31,235 nucleotides of DNA from Lentzea aerocolonigenes (GCF_000955955.1 NZ_JYJG01000306.1:1-31235), one strand, 5' to 3'; shown: positions 1 to 6,750, counted from the stretch's first letter. The notes: generated from the sequence alone by a model not told the origin. Numbers and translations: made by a program.

Positions 1-334
1 CGCACGGCAGGCGACCCCTCCGCTGGAACGCGACCAGCCCTCGCAAGCCGACCATCGCACGGCGCGTCAGCGCCCGGCCGAACGACCACCGGTGCAAGCA
101 AGCCGACCACCGCGCAGGCGCCACCGGCCCCAGCCACCCCTCGTAACCACCCGCCAGCGTGACCCAGCCCGCAAACCCGCCCCGAAGCCTTTCTCGATAA
201 AGCGACTGACCAGTACAAACACCAAGACCAGGATTGGTCTAAAGGGCGTTAACCAACCACTCAACCGCATCGCCACGCACCGTAACCAACCGTGGGCCTC
301 GTCACCTAAACGCCCACATGGCTTGCCCGGCGCG

Positions 335-380
335 GTGACGCGAGGTTACGTTCCCTGCCGCATGTCACAGTTCGATAACC
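335..380 (+). promoter_or_regulatory. Candidate MtrA-type sites upstream of the M23 peptidase
   Basis: Two paired motifs are visible: GTGACGCGAGGTTACG near 336-351 and GTCACAGTTCGATAACC near 365-381. Each is two GTNAC-like half-sites about one helical turn apart. Further single GTAACC/GTTAACC motifs lie near 139, 248 and 283. MtrA, the response regulator that controls cell-wall hydrolase genes in actinobacteria, is known to bind direct repeats of this kind. The assignment is inference from motif and neighbouring gene. Confidence 0.35.
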
Positions 381-443
381 GCGAGGACACGGACCAACCC
401 CGAAACGGTCCAGTCCGACCAGGGCTCCGCAGAGCCCGTCGGC

Positions 444-668
444 AGGCCCCCGAATCCCGCCGGCGGACCCGAGAGAGCCCACCGCAGGGCTGAGACGCCC
501 AGCACCGGCCAGGCCCCCGAAGCCTGAACGGTGCCGAGCCTCGAAGCCTCAAGGCCCCCGAAGCCTCAAGGCCCCCGAAGGCGCAAGGCCCCCGAAGCCG
601 AGCGAGCCGTCAAAGGCCCTGCGACACCAAGCCAGGCCCCCGAAGCCAGGCCGCGCCAAGGCCCCCAG
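444..668 (+). repeat. Cluster of AGGCCCCCGAA repeats in the leader
   Basis: The 11-mer AGGCCCCCGAA occurs exactly at 444, 511, 552, 569, 586 and 634, and a degenerate copy (AGGCCCCCAG) lies at 659. The three central copies are spaced exactly 17 bp apart. Because 17 is not a multiple of three, the array cannot encode a repeated peptide, which argues that it is non-coding. In RNA each GGC-CCCCGAA-GCC unit could form a tiny hairpin. Confidence 0.75.
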
Positions 669-711
669 CCCGAAACGCACGAGAGCGGTTACCGGACTCC
701 CCCGAGTGCAT

Positions 712-716
712 GGAGG
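712..716 (+). promoter_or_regulatory. Shine-Dalgarno site fixing the M23 peptidase TTG start
   Basis: GGAGG lies six bases before TTG at 723. No comparable site precedes the in-frame upstream ATG at 531, and the repeat array lies between the two. This decides the start. Confidence 0.7.
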
Positions 717-722
717 CAAGTC

Positions 723-1508
723 TTGGCACGGCATCGAGCGAAGGGCCACCTGGTGGACGTCATCGCCAGAGTCGACCTGGACCGCAAGAAGGCCGTTGCG
801 GCTGTGGTGGCCGCGGGCGCACTGGCCGGCGCCGGCTTCACCCAGGCGATGGCCACGGTCACGCCTGTGGACCGGATCATCCCCGTGGCCGCGACGAAGG
901 ACCTCGCGGCGGTGATGACCGGACAGCCGCAGCAGGACATCACCACGATCCACTCGCTGGACACCACTGCCGAGACGCGCAAGCTGTTGCAGGCCGAGCA
1001 GATCCAGGTGCAGTACCACGTCCGCGAGGCGCTCAGGACGGCGCAGGACGGCTTCACCAAGCGCGAGGAAGCGGCCAAGGCCGAGCAGGCCCGCATCAAG
1101 GCCGAGGAAGACGCCAAGCGCCCGAAGTGCGTCAGGCCCGCGCAGGGGACGTTCACGTCCGGCTTCGGCGCGCGGTGGGGCACCAGTCACATGGGTGTCG
1201 ACATCGCCAACGCCATCGGCACGCCCATCGTGGCGGCCATGGACGGCACGGTCATCGAGGCCGGGCCCGCGTCCGGGTTCGGGCTGTGGGTGCGGATCCA
1301 GCACGAGGACGGCACGATCACCGTTTACGGGCACATGAACACCATCGACGTGCCGCAGGGTGCGAAGGTCAAGGCAGGGCAGCAGATCGCGACGATCGGC
1401 AACCGCGGCCAGTCGACTGGGCCGCACCTGCACTTCGAGGTGTGGATCGGTGGCTCGCAGAAGATCAACCCGGTGGGCTGGTTGGCGGACCGCGGAGTCT
1501 CGCTGTAG
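723..1508 (+). CDS. Membrane-anchored M23 family metallopeptidase
   Basis: Probable peptidoglycan endopeptidase of the LytM/M23 family, 261 aa, acting outside the membrane. The start is TTG 723 with GGAGG six bases upstream; the protein then begins MARHRAKGH, and an upstream extension would be translated repeat. Residues 24-44 (AVAAVVAAGALAGAGFTQAMA) form a single anchor or uncleaved signal. Residues about 100-132 are charged and probably coiled coil. The M23 domain fills about 143-250. The zinc ligands are visible as H156/D160 (HMGVD) and H237 (HLH, 235-237), with the YGHM motif at 202-205 and the conserved GNRG...GPHLHFEV stretch. The catalytic domain therefore looks complete. Such proteins remodel the wall during growth and division and are often MtrA or c-di-AMP controlled; only MtrA-like motifs are seen here. 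A strong hairpin follows the stop codon. Confidence 0.9.
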   Translation: MARHRAKGHLVDVIARVDLDRKKAVAAVVAAGALAGAGFTQAMATVTPVDRIIPVAATKDLAAVMTGQPQQDITTIHSLDTTAETRKLLQAEQIQVQYHVREALRTAQDGFTKREEAAKAEQARIKAEEDAKRPKCVRPAQGTFTSGFGARWGTSHMGVDIANAIGTPIVAAMDGTVIEAGPASGFGLWVRIQHEDGTITVYGHMNTIDVPQGAKVKAGQQIATIGNRGQSTGPHLHFEVWIGGSQKINPVGWLADRGVSL

Positions 1509-1521
1509 TAGTAATCTCCGG

Positions 1522-1548
1522 CCACGCCGCCAAGAACTGGCGGCGTGG
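1522..1548 (+). terminator. Strong hairpin, probable U-less terminator
   Basis: CCACGCCGCCA, loop AGAAC, TGGCGGCGTGG: a perfect 11-bp stem with a 5-nt loop, 14 bp after the M23 stop codon. No T-run follows, as is common for actinobacterial hairpin terminators. It also buries GTG 1545, which argues against that codon as the start of the next gene. Confidence 0.65.
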
Positions 1549-1553
1549 AACCC

Positions 1554-1557
1554 GGAG
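1554..1557 (+). promoter_or_regulatory. RBS fixing the GTG 1566 start of the ligase
   Basis: GGAG lies eight bases before GTG 1566. The resulting N-terminus MIYRSPLP matches the usual start of 4CL-type ligases, whereas GTG 1545 lies inside the terminator hairpin. Confidence 0.55.
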
Positions 1558-1565
1558 CCGAGCAA

Positions 1566-2981
1566 GTGATCTACCGCAGCCCCCTGCCCGCGGTGGCCGT
1601 CCCTGCGACCACGGTCCCCGCACACGTTCTCAGGCGCAGCGACGACAAGGTCGCGCTCAAAGACGCCGTCACGGGTGAGGCACTCACCTACGCCGAGCTC
1701 AAAAACGACGCCGACAAGACCGCCAGAGGCCTTGTCGCCCAAGGGATCAAGCCCGGCGACACGATCGCGATCGCGAGCGTGAACCGGCCGAGGTACGCCG
1801 TCGGATTGCACGCGATCATGGCCGCGGGAGCGGCGGCCGTGCTCATCAACCCGCTCCTCACGCCACAAGAGATCGAGCGACTCAAGACCCTCGCGAACGT
1901 GCGCAACACGCTCGACCTCGACGACCTGCCGCGAGACGACACGGCGCAGCTCCCGCGAACCGACCCGGCACAGACCGCCGCCGTCCTCTTCTCCAGTGGC
2001 ACCACGGGAATCACCAAGGCAGTCAAGCTCAGCCACCGGGCTCTCGTCGCCAACCTCGAGCAGCAACGCCAAGGCTGGCGCATCGACGAGACGGACGTGC
2101 TCGCCGCGAACCTGCCGTTCTTCCACATCTACGGCTTCGCGATCATTCTCAACTCCGGCCTCCTCGGCGGCGCCACGCTCATCACCATGCCGCGCAGCGA
2201 CCCGGGCACGTACTTACGACGCCTCAACGAGCACAAGGTCACCCGCGCGTTCCTAGTGCCACCACTGGCAGCCGCCATCGCGGACCACGAAGGAACACCA
2301 CCGCCGCAACACCTCAAGCTCGTGCTCTGCGGCGCCGCCCCGCTCGACGAAACGACAAGACGACAAGCCGAACGGAAACTCAACGCGCCCGTCCGGCAGG
2401 GCTACGGCTTGACCGAAGCAGGTGGCACGCACCAGACGTTCGACGACGACACGGACACCGACCCGCAGAGCGTCGGCGTGCTCAGTCCGGGCACCGAAGC
2501 GCGGATCACGGAACAAGGCGAGATGCTCATCCGCGGCCCGCAGGTCATGGACGGCTACCTGAACGACGAGGAAGCCACCCGACAGGCCTTCGTGGACGGT
2601 TGGCTCAGGACAGGTGATCTCGTGCGTGTCCACAACGGCCGGTTCTACGTCGTCGACCGCGTCAAGGAAATGATCAAGTACAAGGGTTACCAGGTCGCGC
2701 CCGCCGAGCTGGAAGCGTTGTTGCGCAGGCATCCCGCGATCAAGGACGCGGCCGTCGTCGGTGCGCCCGATCGGGCTAACGGCGAGGTGCCCAAGGCCTT
2801 CGTGGTGACGCAAGGCGACGTCACGGCCGAGGAGCTCATCGCGTTCGTGGCGGCGGAGGTGGCGCCTTTCAAGAAGGTGCGCCAGGTTGAGTTCGTGGAA
2901 GAGATACCCAGGTCGGTCTCCGGCAAGATCCTGCGCCGGTTGCTCAAGGACCCCCAGAAGGATCCACGGTGCGAGTCCTGA
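1566..2981 (+). CDS. 4-coumarate-CoA ligase-like acyl-CoA synthetase
   Basis: ANL superfamily adenylate-forming enzyme, 471 aa, expected to activate an arylpropenoic or related carboxylic acid with ATP and load it onto CoA. Visible motifs are the P-loop SSGTTGITK from residue 143, GYGLTEAGG, DGWLRTGDL, the hinge VDRVKEMIKYKGYQVAP typical of 4CLs, and the catalytic lysine in SVSGKILRR (K454). The protein is about 50 residues shorter than typical 4CLs. The shortfall lies before the P-loop, where INPLLTPQEIERLKTL runs quickly into the nucleotide-binding segment. It overlaps the next gene by 13 bp, so the two are probably translated together. The nearby aromatic amino acid lyase makes cinnamate-type acids the natural substrate guess (inference). 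A fatty-acid or aryl-acid ligase remains possible. Confidence 0.88.
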   Translation: MIYRSPLPAVAVPATTVPAHVLRRSDDKVALKDAVTGEALTYAELKNDADKTARGLVAQGIKPGDTIAIASVNRPRYAVGLHAIMAAGAAAVLINPLLTPQEIERLKTLANVRNTLDLDDLPRDDTAQLPRTDPAQTAAVLFSSGTTGITKAVKLSHRALVANLEQQRQGWRIDETDVLAANLPFFHIYGFAIILNSGLLGGATLITMPRSDPGTYLRRLNEHKVTRAFLVPPLAAAIADHEGTPPPQHLKLVLCGAAPLDETTRRQAERKLNAPVRQGYGLTEAGGTHQTFDDDTDTDPQSVGVLSPGTEARITEQGEMLIRGPQVMDGYLNDEEATRQAFVDGWLRTGDLVRVHNGRFYVVDRVKEMIKYKGYQVAPAELEALLRRHPAIKDAAVVGAPDRANGEVPKAFVVTQGDVTAEELIAFVAAEVAPFKKVRQVEFVEEIPRSVSGKILRRLLKDPQKDPRCES

Positions 2982-3694
2982 TCACCGGAGGCGCGAAGGA
3001 GCTCGGCAGGGCCTTCAGTGAAGTCCTTGGCGCGCAAGGACATCAGCTCGTCATCACCGGCCGCGACGAGAAGGCGCTCGACGCCGCCGGAACAGAGCTG
3101 AAAGCCAAGGGCGTCGACGTCGAGACGCACGTCGCCGACCTCGCGGACCCGCACGCGACACCGAAGCTCATCGAGGGCCTCGGCAATCTTGACGTGCTGG
3201 TCAACAACGGCGCGCTCGGCGGACCGGTCGGGCCCACGTGGCAGGTCGACGAGGACGACTGGTGGCGCACGTTCGAGGTCAACCTGCGCGGCACCGCGGC
3301 AGCCATGAACGCCGCGATTCGCACCATGACGAGCGGGCGGATCATCAACGTGGTCAGCAACGCCGGTGTGCACCGCTGGCCTTACGTCACGGCGTACTCG
3401 GTGTCGAAGGCCGCCGTGATCAAGCTGACCGAGAACGTCGCGATCGAGCTGAAACGACGGCCGATCGCGGTGCTGAGCTACGACCCCGGCATGGTCGACG
3501 TCGGCCTGATGGGCCGCGGCTGCGCGCTGGACTCCGGCAACCCGCACGAGCAGCGCATCGCAACGTGGGCGAGATCTCAGCGCGACAACGGCAGGTTCAC
3601 CCCGGTGGAGCAGTCGGCCGGTCTTTTGGCCCGAATCGTGAGCGGAGAGTTCGATCACCGTTCTGGCGGACTCCTCACGCCCGCAGACGGCTGA
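2969..3694 (+). CDS. Short-chain dehydrogenase/reductase
   Basis: Classical SDR-fold NAD(P)-dependent oxidoreductase, 241 aa. The GTG start lies inside the ligase gene (13-bp overlap) with AAGGA upstream. The catalytic tetrad is present: N105 (EVNLRG), S130 (NVVSNAG), Y143 and K147 (YSVSK). The nucleotide-binding motif is TGGAKELG (6-13), so the middle glycine of TGxxxGxG is Glu11. The structural NNAG motif reads NNGA (79-82). R32 after the second beta strand (TGRDEK) suggests NADPH preference. The substrate is unknown. In this neighbourhood it could reduce a CoA ester-derived aldehyde or a side-chain ketone, but nothing in the sequence shows that. Confidence 0.85.
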   Translation: MRVLITGGAKELGRAFSEVLGAQGHQLVITGRDEKALDAAGTELKAKGVDVETHVADLADPHATPKLIEGLGNLDVLVNNGALGGPVGPTWQVDEDDWWRTFEVNLRGTAAAMNAAIRTMTSGRIINVVSNAGVHRWPYVTAYSVSKAAVIKLTENVAIELKRRPIAVLSYDPGMVDVGLMGRGCALDSGNPHEQRIATWARSQRDNGRFTPVEQSAGLLARIVSGEFDHRSGGLLTPADG

Positions 3695-3780
3695 TATTTG
3701 TTCGTGTAGAGCGTTTAGGCCCTTCCTCGCCGACAGGTCAACGGGGATCGTCGCGAGAGGCTCCCCGAATCGTCGTCCAC

Positions 3781-3786
3781 AGGAGG
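3781..3786 (+). promoter_or_regulatory. Strong RBS of the ammonia-lyase
   Basis: AGGAGG four bases before GTG 3791 fixes the start. The 96-bp gap after the SDR is the only real intergenic space within the five-gene set and could hold its own promoter, but no convincing -35/-10 pair was found. Confidence 0.6.
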
Positions 3787-3790
3787 CGTC

Positions 3791-5302
3791 GTGCCTGTCG
3801 GAACATCGTCCGCTGCCGTGAACTTGGCAGCGGCACTCGAACCCGCCCACCTCGAACTCGCGCGAAATCCGTTGCCCGTCGAACTTCCCGGTGACGTGAG
3901 AACACGGATAACGCACTGCCGGGAGTTCGTGCTCGACGTCAGCGGTTCCGGACGCGCGATCTACGGTGTCACAACGGGTTTCGGCCCGCTGGTCGAGTTC
4001 GCGGGCCGCGCGGACGGCGCCGGTCAGAGCGACAACACGATCCTCCACCACATCGTCGGGCACGGCGGGCTGATGCCGCCGGCGATCGCCCGCGCGGCCG
4101 TGCTGGCGCGGCTGTTCTCGTTGGCGCAAGGGCGATCCGGAGTGTCGGAGCACGTCGTCGAAGCGTTGATCGCCATGCTGGGCACCGAGTTCGCCCCCGC
4201 CGTGCCCCGGCTCGGCTCGGTCGGCGCCAGCGGTGACCTCCAGCCGCTGGCCTACGTCGCGCATGCGTTGCGCGGCAACGGGAATGCGTTTTTCCGCGGT
4301 CAGCTCATGCCTGCGGAACAAGCGCTCGCCGAAGCCGGACTCCGGAAGCTGGAACTCGACGGACGCGACGCGCTCGCGCTGGTGAACGGCATTTCGGTGA
4401 CCGCCGCCGCACTCGGACTCGCTGTCGCACAGGCGAACCGCTCGCACCGGACCGCGGAGCTGCTGTCCGCCCTGATGACCGACATCCTCGGCTGCGGCCG
4501 CGAGTTCACCTCGGTCGAGCTGCTCGCCGCGTTCGGCCACCCGGACGTCGCGGACACCGGCGCCGCCATCAGGACCTGGCTCGAAGGCAGCCGGCCGTCC
4601 GGTGAACGCCCGCTGCAGGAGGCCTACAGCATCCGCTGCGCACCCCAGCTGATCGGCGCGGCCGGCACGAGCGTGCGGCACGCGGAAGTGGTGGTGCGGC
4701 GCGACCTCAACGGCGTGAGCGACAACCCGTTGTTCTTCCCGGAGACCAAGGAGGTCGTGCACGGCGGCAACTTCTTCGGTCAGCCCAGCGCCTTCGCGGC
4801 CGACCAGCTCAACGTCGCCCTGGTGCAGCTGGGCAACCTGGCCGAACGCCAGCTCGACCTCCTGGTGGATCCCCAGCGCACCAACGGGTTGCCGCCGATG
4901 CTCAGCCCGCAGCCCGGGAAACACCACGCGCTGCAGGGTGTCCAGCTGTGCACGACGGCGACGGTGGCGGCGATGCGCCGCGCCGCCGCGCCCGCCTCGG
5001 TGCAGAGCCTGCCGACGAACCTGCACAACCAGGACGTCGTCCCGTTCGGCACCCAGGCCGCATTCACCGCACTCGACCAGGCCGGACTGCTGCGCTACCT
5101 GCACGCCGGGCTCGCGATCGGGCTGCGCCAGGCGGTGCACGTCGGCGCGCGCCGCCCGCAGGCCCCGAAGCTCAGGGAGGTGTTCGACAGGATCGCCGGC
5201 GAAGTGCCGCCGATCGTGGAGGACCGGCCACTCGACACCGCGCTCGGCGCCACCGCGGACCTCCTCGACACCATCGTGTCCGAAGTGGAGGGTGTGCGAT
5301 GA
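3791..5302 (+). CDS. Aromatic amino acid ammonia-lyase/aminomutase, probably tyrosine-specific
   Basis: MIO-dependent HAL/PAL/TAL family enzyme, 503 aa, a normal bacterial length. The A146-S147-G148 triad (GSVGASGDLQPL) forms the MIO cofactor. Y58 in IYGVTTGFGPL is the catalytic tyrosine. H86-H87-I88 lies 28-30 residues after it, the same spacing as H88-H89-L90 in Rhodobacter TAL, where His89 reads the tyrosine hydroxyl (comparison from memory). NQDVV near 417 is of PAL/TAL type, while histidine ammonia-lyases have NQEDH there. The likely reaction is L-tyrosine or L-DOPA to coumarate or caffeate. FGPLV after the catalytic loop also recalls the tyrosine aminomutases of enediyne clusters, so beta-tyrosine formation is an alternative. 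No other hut genes are present. Its stop overlaps the start of the next gene (ATGA). Confidence 0.88.
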   Translation: MPVGTSSAAVNLAAALEPAHLELARNPLPVELPGDVRTRITHCREFVLDVSGSGRAIYGVTTGFGPLVEFAGRADGAGQSDNTILHHIVGHGGLMPPAIARAAVLARLFSLAQGRSGVSEHVVEALIAMLGTEFAPAVPRLGSVGASGDLQPLAYVAHALRGNGNAFFRGQLMPAEQALAEAGLRKLELDGRDALALVNGISVTAAALGLAVAQANRSHRTAELLSALMTDILGCGREFTSVELLAAFGHPDVADTGAAIRTWLEGSRPSGERPLQEAYSIRCAPQLIGAAGTSVRHAEVVVRRDLNGVSDNPLFFPETKEVVHGGNFFGQPSAFAADQLNVALVQLGNLAERQLDLLVDPQRTNGLPPMLSPQPGKHHALQGVQLCTTATVAAMRRAAAPASVQSLPTNLHNQDVVPFGTQAAFTALDQAGLLRYLHAGLAIGLRQAVHVGARRPQAPKLREVFDRIAGEVPPIVEDRPLDTALGATADLLDTIVSEVEGVR

Positions 5303-6057
5303 GCGCCCCCGTCTGCCTGCCCGCCTGGGGTCACACCTGGGTCGATCTGCCGGTGCTGCGCATGCCGATGCCGGGTGCGGAATTGATTCCGTGCACGACC
5401 GGCTGCTATCAGATTCCAATCGACATCGGCACGCCGGAGGATCCGGTCGATCGAGCCGTCCACCGGTGGTTTCTCGGGCATCACGGCGCATTTCTGGTCT
5501 GGAGGTTTCTTTCGGCTTCACTCGATCGGTTGATACGCGAGCCTGATTCGCAACTAGTCCGCCTCACTGCGCTTGGATATGACGCGTACTCGGTCATGCT
5601 TGCCTATTCGGGCAGTTGTTCCCGTGAGGTGTACGAGGACGTCATCCGGCCGATGATGATGGCGTTCGACCCGGCGTTCAGCGGGCGGTGGGCTCGTGAC
5701 TACGAGCAGCTGCCCGGCCTGCTGCGCCGGGCCCGTACCGCACTGGGGCCCGTGGCGGCCGCACCCGTTTCCATCGCGAGCAAGGCGAACCTGTTGGCAC
5801 ACATGGAGGTCATGCGCAGACTCGTGCCCGGCGGCAACTCGCTGCTGCGCGAGTCGGGGCGTACGCGCGTGGCCACCACCGACGCCGAGCGCGCCCGGTT
5901 CGACGAGTTCTTCCTCGTCAGCAGGGAGAACGTGTGCGTGAGCCGCTACCGCGCACACCGCGCCGCCGTGCTGTCCGCGATCGGCCACGACCTCGCGAAA
6001 CACCCGCTGCGGCCCGAGGACACCGAAACACTCAGGGCGTTCGCCACTCGACTATGA
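5299..6057 (+). CDS. Candidate heme-dependent L-tyrosine 3-hydroxylase
   Basis: A 252-aa soluble protein that starts at an ATG overlapping the lyase stop (ATGA). It resembles the LmbB2/Orf13/SibU/TyrH group of histidine-ligated heme enzymes that convert L-tyrosine to L-DOPA with peroxide. Supporting points are the opening GHTWVDLPVLRMPMPG, the helical segment VHRWFLGHHGAFLVWRF (54-70) and NLLAHMEVMRRLVPGG (164-179). H61 or H62 and H168 are 106-107 residues apart, close to the spacing recalled for distal His88 and heme ligand His196 of the Streptomyces sclerotialus enzyme. The assignment rests on recognition and this spacing, not on an alignment. Codon use is atypical for about 5380-5640 (ATA, CTA, CTT, GGA, TAT codons) and normal after that. 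The flanking tyrosine lyase and O-methyltransferase fit a catechol-forming step. Confidence 0.62.
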   Translation: MSAPVCLPAWGHTWVDLPVLRMPMPGAELIPCTTGCYQIPIDIGTPEDPVDRAVHRWFLGHHGAFLVWRFLSASLDRLIREPDSQLVRLTALGYDAYSVMLAYSGSCSREVYEDVIRPMMMAFDPAFSGRWARDYEQLPGLLRRARTALGPVAAAPVSIASKANLLAHMEVMRRLVPGGNSLLRESGRTRVATTDAERARFDEFFLVSRENVCVSRYRAHRAAVLSAIGHDLAKHPLRPEDTETLRAFATRL

Positions 6058-6070
6058 AGGAAGGCCGCGC

Positions 6071-6727
6071 GTGAACGACTTCAAGACCGTGGTCATGACC
6101 CCGCAGATCTACCAGTACGTGCGCAGGCAGGCAGGCCAGCCCACCGCGGTGCAGGAGAAGCTGATCGCGAGGACGCTGGAGCTCGGCGACTCGGCGGAGA
6201 TGCAGATCCCGCACGAGCAGGCCGTTCTGCTGTCCCTGCTGGTCAAGCTCACCGGCGCGCAGACGATCGTCGAGGTCGGCACGTACACCGGGTACTCCAC
6301 GCTCGCGTTCGCGCAGGCGCTTCCCCCGCACGGCAGGATCATCACCTGCGACATCTCGGTCGAGTGGACCACGATCGCCGAGGAGGCGTGGGTGGCCGCG
6401 GGCGTGCGCGACAAGATCGACCTGCGCCTCGGAGCGGCCGCGCAGACGCTGGCCGAGCTGCCGGAAGAGCCGGTCATCGACCTGGTGTTCATCGACGCGG
6501 ACAAGGTCGGCTACGTCCACTACTGGGAACTGTTGGTGCCACGCGTGCGTCAGGGCGGTCTGCTGCTCGCGGACAACACGCTCTACTACGGCGAGGCGGC
6601 CTCGGAGCAGCCGGAGGGCAACGCCGCGGCGATCGACGCGTTCAACCAGTTCGTGCAGCGTGACCCGCGGGTGGAGTCCGTGCTGGTGCCGATTGCGGAC
6701 GGGCTCACTTTCGCCAGGAAGTTGTAG
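6071..6727 (+). CDS. Caffeoyl-CoA-type class I O-methyltransferase
   Basis: SAM-dependent, metal-dependent catechol O-methyltransferase of the Methyltransf_3 (CCoAOMT) family, 218 aa, the usual length. The GTG start has AAGGAAGG upstream and lies 13 bp after the hydroxylase stop. Motif I IVEVGTYTGYST binds SAM. LVFIDADKVGYVHYW carries the metal-binding aspartate, and LLLADNTLYYG the following Asp-Asn pair. The family methylates one hydroxyl of vicinal diols such as caffeoyl-CoA or DOPA-like catechols, which fits a catechol made by the preceding hydroxylase (inference). Its last two codons overlap the -35 box of the next operon. Confidence 0.88.
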   Translation: MNDFKTVVMTPQIYQYVRRQAGQPTAVQEKLIARTLELGDSAEMQIPHEQAVLLSLLVKLTGAQTIVEVGTYTGYSTLAFAQALPPHGRIITCDISVEWTTIAEEAWVAAGVRDKIDLRLGAAAQTLAELPEEPVIDLVFIDADKVGYVHYWELLVPRVRQGGLLLADNTLYYGEAASEQPEGNAAAIDAFNQFVQRDPRVESVLVPIADGLTFARKL

Positions 6728-6750
6728 GCATACCGACCGGTCGGTAGGGT
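6722..6750 (+). promoter_or_regulatory. Promoter of the LLM oxidoreductase/TetR operon
   Basis: TTGTAG (6722-6727), a 17-bp spacer and TAGGGT (6745-6750). The spacing is ideal, and the spacer is almost entirely the operator palindrome. Confidence 0.6.
6731..6746. promoter_or_regulatory. TetR-type operator, perfect 16-bp palindrome
   Basis: TACCGACCGGTCGGTA is perfectly self-complementary and sits between the -35 and -10 boxes. A TetR-family gene ends the operon, so autorepression by blocking RNA polymerase is the natural reading. Confidence 0.8.

Larger units (their letters stand above)
1..722. other. Long non-coding upstream region, no gene supported
   Basis: No reading frame here has the strong third-position G/C preference of the real genes in the window. 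The open frames are Pro/Arg-rich low-complexity translations. A frame open from base 1 to a TGA at 160-162 (Pro/Ala/Thr-rich) could be the tail of a gene cut by the window edge, but its codon use is poor. A locally AT-richer patch lies around 185-260 and contains a small hairpin (AGACCA GGAT TGGTCT, 225-240). GTAAC/GTTAC/GTCAC motifs recur between 138 and 378, and AGGCCCCCGAA repeats fill 444-670. The region is best read as the promoter and long leader of the M23 peptidase gene. Confidence 0.5.

Noticed and set aside
1..162. Pro/Ala/Thr-rich frame open from the window edge, and other frames in 1-552
   Set aside because: Third-position G/C is well below that of the real genes, and the products are low-complexity. 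A truncated gene tail cannot be excluded but is not supported.
531..722. N-terminal extension of the M23 peptidase to ATG 531
   Set aside because: It would translate the 17-bp repeat array in shifting frames, has poor codon bias and no RBS. TTG 723 has GGAGG at ideal distance.
280..722. c-di-AMP (ydaO-type) riboswitch, expected before M23/Rpf genes in actinobacteria
   Set aside because: I could not find the conserved GGGGTGAATC-like or CCGACAGCTAAC-like segments in the leader.
3791..5302. Histidine ammonia-lyase of histidine degradation
   Set aside because: No hut neighbours, no NQEDH motif, and tyrosine-type residues at the selectivity position.
549..5521. Long minus-strand frames opposite the M23, ligase, SDR and lyase genes
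   Set aside because: They mirror the codon structure of clear plus-strand enzymes and have no recognisable domain; typical antisense shadows in high-GC DNA.
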